From Bacteroides caecigallinarum (GTDB lineage: Bacteria > Bacteroidota > Bacteroidia > Bacteroidales > Bacteroidaceae), in NCBI RefSeq assembly GCF_016901995.1, contig NZ_JACJLE010000024.1, forward strand, positions 1 through 54,116: DNA of 54,116 nucleotides. The letters run 5' to 3'. The notes beneath the pieces are model-generated. The model had not been told where the DNA came from. It saw only the letters and a program-made list of their open reading frames with translations, and ran no database searches. Positions 50,707 through 54,116 of the stretch are shown piece after piece (position 1 is the stretch's first letter; each line of letters starts with the position of its first letter). Made by a program: the position numbers and the translations under genes.

Positions 50707-51762
50707 ATGAAAGTAAAAATGGAAACAAGAAAATCTATATTATTGATGATGTCGGGGGTTATGGCGTTTGCTTTCTCTTCCTGTAAGAATGCGGACAGAA
50801 CTTTCCCTGATTATGAGGGAGGAACTTCTGTATATTTTGCATATCAGTATCCGGTGCGTACATTGGTCCTCGGTAATGATGAGGTAGTAGATAATTCGCG
50901 TGATAATGAACACAAATGTGCAATTTACGCCACTATGGGAGGTTCATACGAGGGAAGGGATATTACTATCGACGTCGAGATAGACAATTCTCTGTGCGAT
51001 AATCTGACCTTTGAGGATGGTTCTCCGGTCCTTCCTTTGCCGGCCGATTATTATGAGATGCTTGGAAATCAGATTAGATTTGGTGGCGATCATTGGGGAT
51101 ATGTTGAAATACAACTCAAAGATGCTTTCTTTGCCGATCCGAAGGCTCTGACCAACAATTATGTAATTCCTGTTTTAATGACAGGACAGAAAGGTGCTGA
51201 CCGTATTATTACTGGTACTCCATCGATAGAAGGAGACCAGCCAGCACGCACTAATTCGGCTTATTGGAACATACAGCCCAAGGACTATGTGCTATATTGT
51301 GTGAAATACATGAATCCATGGCATGGCTTTTACTTGCGTCGTGGAATAGACCAAATAACAACCGCCGCTGATGGTACAATAACCACAAATGTCCGTCACG
51401 AGGAATCTGTAGAGAAGGACGAGGTTTGCGAAATGACTTCTCGTTCACTTAATACCGCAATTTTCCCAGTATCTATTGATGATGAAAATGGTACGGCCGT
51501 TACTTGTGATTTGCTGCTTACATTTGATGGTGATAACTGTACCATTACCTCTGGTAGTGATGGTATTGTAGCTTCTGGAAGCGGAAAGTTTGTGGAAGAC
51601 GGAGAGAAAAATTCATGGGGTAATAAAGATCGCGATGTCATATATCTGGACTATAGTATAGATTATGGTTTCAAGCAAGTTGCTACTAAGGATACATTGG
51701 TTGCACAGACTCGTGGCACAAACAAATTAGTTACCTTCACTCCTACATATAATGAGAAATAA
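50707..51762 (+). CDS. xusE: Surface lipoprotein XusE (DUF1735/DUF5627-type)
   Basis: 351-residue accessory protein of the xylan cluster. Signal peptide with lipobox (AFSSC, Cys about residue 26). A first beta domain (about 35-175: TSVYFAYQYPVRTLVLGNDEV) resembles DUF1735 modules, and the second (about 190-345: YCVKYMNPWHGFYLRRGIDQ) resembles the domain found with it in xylan-binding lipoproteins. XusE homologues are thought to help hold xylan at the cell surface; no catalytic residues are evident. ATG 50707 is used; ATG 50719 is a possible alternative. It lies 19 bp after xusD and 29 bp before xyn10A. Confidence 0.82.
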   Translation: MKVKMETRKSILLMMSGVMAFAFSSCKNADRTFPDYEGGTSVYFAYQYPVRTLVLGNDEVVDNSRDNEHKCAIYATMGGSYEGRDITIDVEIDNSLCDNLTFEDGSPVLPLPADYYEMLGNQIRFGGDHWGYVEIQLKDAFFADPKALTNNYVIPVLMTGQKGADRIITGTPSIEGDQPARTNSAYWNIQPKDYVLYCVKYMNPWHGFYLRRGIDQITTAADGTITTNVRHEESVEKDEVCEMTSRSLNTAIFPVSIDDENGTAVTCDLLLTFDGDNCTITSGSDGIVASGSGKFVEDGEKNSWGNKDRDVIYLDYSIDYGFKQVATKDTLVAQTRGTNKLVTFTPTYNEK

Positions 51763-51791
51763 ATATCTTTAAATAAAAATATGTACTGGTT

Positions 51792-53945
51792 ATGAAGAAT
51801 AAATCTTTATATATAAGTTCATTGTCAATGTTGCTTCTCATGGCAGCATGTGCTGACGAACAGATTGCTGAATTTAAAGTAGAGAAACCGGCAAATATTG
51901 AACAATATGAATATCTGAATGCTTATGATGCATTAAAAACGTATGTCAATCGTGCTGCTAATCCGGGATTTAAGTTAGGAATTGCTCTGAGTGCTAATGA
52001 TTTTACTGCAGGCGATCAGGTACATAGTTTGGCAGTATCCAACTTTGACGAGATGACCGCAGGCAATGAAATGAAATATGCTTCATGTGTGGCTGATGAT
52101 GGTACGATGAATTTCTATAATGTCACAAAGTTTGTGAATGAAGCTAAAAATGCTGGTATGACTATTTACGGTCATACTTTGGGTTGGCATTCGCAGCAGA
52201 ATAACAAGTATCTGAATTCTTTGATTGCGGATAAGGAAATTGAAGTGGATCCGGAAGATAAGGTGGAAAAAGTTGATTATGAAATAGATTATTCTACTAG
52301 TGAATATAAATTTTGGAATGAGATAGATAATGCTACTATTGCCGTCAATAAAGAAAAAGGATGTTTGGATATAATCAATCCTGACAAAAAAGAATCGAAT
52401 TATTTAGTACAATACCATGTTGCGGATGGAATTTCCATTAAAAAAGATAATTCTTATACTTTAAAAATGCTTGTACGAGCTACCGATAATGGAACTCTGA
52501 ATTTAGCTGTTGGAAATTGGGGAGCAACGTCAGATGGATCTGCTGAATTTACTACTGAATGGAAGGAACTCACTATGGATTTCCAAGCTAAAGGTGATGG
52601 AGGATTTGTAATGGTCCAATCTGGCTTGTTTGTGGGTACTATTCAAATTAAAAATGTAAAGATTGTTCATACCGAGTCTCCGGCTGTTGAGATGGAGCAG
52701 GAAGTCAGAACACAAACATATCAAGATGGTCCTTTCCCATTCTATCAAATGGGCTGTGCTCCAGATGTCATTAATGGAGCCATTCATTTTGTTCCTCAAA
52801 ATCCGCCTGTATGGAGCCAGTTCTTTATTATGCCTGGTGGAGATAATGCTTTGGATGAGGGAAATTATATTTTATATTTGGATTTGACTTCATCTAAAGA
52901 TGCGTCAGGTGTTGAGTTGACTATGCAGAATGGTTGGGGAGATGATGCACAGAAAATCAATGTAAGTGTTCCTGTTCAACAAGGTCAGCATCACGTCAAA
53001 TTAAATATCTCAGGTATTAAAGGTGGTAATTATGATGTTATTCTTAAGCCTCAATCAACAGATGCAACATTGGACGTGAAATCTTTGAAAATCTGTAAAT
53101 TAGTAAAAATGAATACCATTCCTCTTACTCCGGAAGAAAAGAAAGATACTCTGACATGGGCTATGGATAACTGGATAAGAGGTATGATGGAAGCTACAGG
53201 TGGTTATGTTACATCATGGGACTTGGCAAATGAGACAGTTTCCGGTGGAGGTGACGATAATGGTATCTATGAATTGCAATCAGCTGAAAACAGTGATAAT
53301 CCTTCTGCAAACTTCTATTGGCAAGATTATCTTGGTGACATAGACTATGTACGTATTCTCGAATCAAAGACTCGTAAATACTTTGCTGAGTATGGTGGAA
53401 ATCCTTCTGATTTGAAACTCTTCATTAATGACTTTAATTTGGAATCATGGTGGGATGGCAACATGAAAGCCAAGAGTCTTGTTGAATGGATCAAAAGATG
53501 GGAAGCTGACGGCGTTACTAAGATTGATGGTATTGGAACTCAAATGCATGTCAGCTACATTTTGAACGAAGCAGATCAAAAGGCACAAGAAGATGCCATT
53601 GTTAATATGTTCAGAATTCTGGCAGAATCAGGCAAGCTCGTCAAGATTTCTGAGTTGGATATGGGAATTGTTGATAAAGCATTCGGTACAGGTATAAAGA
53701 CAGAAAATGTAACATTGGAACAGCAGCAGAAAATGGCAGAGTTCTATACATTTATAATCCGTAAGTATTTCGAGATTATTCCTGTAAACCAGCAGTATGG
53801 TATTACTCAGTGGTGTGCAACAGATAGTCCTGCCGACTCTGGTTGGAGAGGTGGAGAGCCTGTTGGTTTATGGGATATAAATTATAACCGTAAACCTGCT
53901 TATGAAGGTTTCGTAAATGGATTGAGAGGTACTGATGTTGAGTAA
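51792..53945 (+). CDS. xyn10A: GH10 endo-1,4-beta-xylanase with carbohydrate-binding modules inserted in the catalytic domain
   Basis: 717-residue lipoprotein (Cys20 in LLMAACADEQ) that probably cuts xylan at the cell surface. The GH10 barrel is split: residues about 40-145 give the first strands (FDEMTAGNEMKYA, IYGHTLGWHSQQ), and it resumes at about 445 (LTPEEKKDTLTWAMDNW) with the acid/base Glu481 in WDLANETVSG, INDFNLES, GIGTQMHV, nucleophile Glu621 in KISELDMG, and QWCATDSPADSGWRG. Residues about 160-440 hold two beta-rich modules (about 166-295 and 305-437) like CBM4/22-type xylan binders. The same split layout is known from GH10 enzymes in Bacteroides xylan loci. It is the last gene of the xus operon. 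Confidence 0.95.
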   Translation: MKNKSLYISSLSMLLLMAACADEQIAEFKVEKPANIEQYEYLNAYDALKTYVNRAANPGFKLGIALSANDFTAGDQVHSLAVSNFDEMTAGNEMKYASCVADDGTMNFYNVTKFVNEAKNAGMTIYGHTLGWHSQQNNKYLNSLIADKEIEVDPEDKVEKVDYEIDYSTSEYKFWNEIDNATIAVNKEKGCLDIINPDKKESNYLVQYHVADGISIKKDNSYTLKMLVRATDNGTLNLAVGNWGATSDGSAEFTTEWKELTMDFQAKGDGGFVMVQSGLFVGTIQIKNVKIVHTESPAVEMEQEVRTQTYQDGPFPFYQMGCAPDVINGAIHFVPQNPPVWSQFFIMPGGDNALDEGNYILYLDLTSSKDASGVELTMQNGWGDDAQKINVSVPVQQGQHHVKLNISGIKGGNYDVILKPQSTDATLDVKSLKICKLVKMNTIPLTPEEKKDTLTWAMDNWIRGMMEATGGYVTSWDLANETVSGGGDDNGIYELQSAENSDNPSANFYWQDYLGDIDYVRILESKTRKYFAEYGGNPSDLKLFINDFNLESWWDGNMKAKSLVEWIKRWEADGVTKIDGIGTQMHVSYILNEADQKAQEDAIVNMFRILAESGKLVKISELDMGIVDKAFGTGIKTENVTLEQQQKMAEFYTFIIRKYFEIIPVNQQYGITQWCATDSPADSGWRGGEPVGLWDINYNRKPAYEGFVNGLRGTDVE

Positions 53946-53974
53946 TTTCTAAATTAATCAATCTTCTATTATAT

Positions 53975-54011
53975 TAATGGGCAGGTATTATTTTTATCTG
54001 CCCATTATTAT
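53975..54011 (+). terminator. Hairpin after xyn10A, probable terminator of the xus operon
   Basis: TAATGGGCAG (53975-53984) and CTGCCCATTA (53998-54007) form a perfect 10-bp stem. Only TTAT follows before the intron-like sequence, so the T-tract seems interrupted by the insertion. Confidence 0.7.
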
Positions 54012-54116
54012 GTACGCTCAGCATGAGTATTAGCTAACGGGTGCAAGTCCCCAATGAGCCCTAATAGCGGGAATCATACAGCCAAAAGCAAGGGTGTCCA
54101 TCGCGAGGTGGAATCT
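54012..54116 (+). mobile_element. 5' end of a group II intron, continues past the window
   Basis: The sequence from GTACGCTCAGCATGAGT resembles the start of bacterial group II introns (GTGCG-type 5' end, then a CTC-AGCAT-GAG stem). It continues with GGGTGCAAGTCCC and the block AAGGGTGTCC ... GAGGTGGAATCT, which are familiar from domain I of such introns. The reverse transcriptase would lie beyond the window. It is inserted directly behind a terminator hairpin, the target habit of class C introns. The exact 5' boundary is uncertain by a few bases. Confidence 0.7.

Overview
The window is a piece of a Bacteroidales chromosome (Bacteroides/Phocaeicola/Prevotella type). The evidence is four SusC/SusD pairs, surface lipoproteins, Bacteroidetes promoters (TAnnTTTG at -7, often TTG 19-21 bp upstream) instead of sigma-70 boxes, A-rich start regions without Shine-Dalgarno sequences, a menaquinone gene (menA), and a long-form IspG. 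The species cannot be fixed from the sequence alone.

Layout. Positions 1-10.9 kb hold two SusC/SusD operons without enzymes. The first is cut by the window start (SusC fragment, SusD, small lipoprotein) and the second is complete (SusC, SusD); diverged copies of one hairpin element lie on both sides of the second. From 10.9 to 16.1 kb come a DUF4250 gene, purB - pseudouridine synthase - asnS, and a small secreted protein. From 16.2 to 19.4 kb are rplM-rpsI and rpsB-tsf, with structured leaders and periodic hairpins in the spacers. From 19.4 to 25.6 kb, on the minus strand, lie acpP-fabF-rnc and gamma-carbonic-anhydrase-like protein - ABC exporter - pdxB. A lone promoter-terminator unit near 25.7-25.9 kb has no recognisable gene. 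From 25.9 to 31.4 kb are a SUI1-type factor, rex - FAH-family hydrolase - ispF, menA, a metallophosphoesterase lipoprotein and an outer-membrane protein. Three identical tRNA-Asn genes (31.4-31.7 kb) and an S41 protease follow. From 33.7 to 40.3 kb are a GH43 glycosidase and a mixed operon rpoN - PAP2 - gcvH - purE - ispG.

From 40.3 to 54.0 kb lies the most coherent system, the core xylan-utilisation operon xusA-xusB-xusC-xusD-xusE-xyn10A. It encodes two SusC/D transporter pairs, an accessory surface lipoprotein and a lipoprotein GH10 endoxylanase whose catalytic domain is split by inserted carbohydrate-binding modules. The likely scheme is that Xyn10A cuts xylan at the cell surface, XusB/D/E bind the fragments, XusA/C import them, and periplasmic enzymes, perhaps including the GH43, trim side chains. 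The link to the GH43 is visible in DNA: both promoters carry the same direct repeat (TGTAACAT, period 21 bp, same orientation to transcription). This looks like a shared operator for an AraC-type regulator such as a hybrid two-component system, which is not encoded in the window. The last ~105 bases look like the 5' end of a group II intron placed directly behind the hairpin that ends the xus operon.
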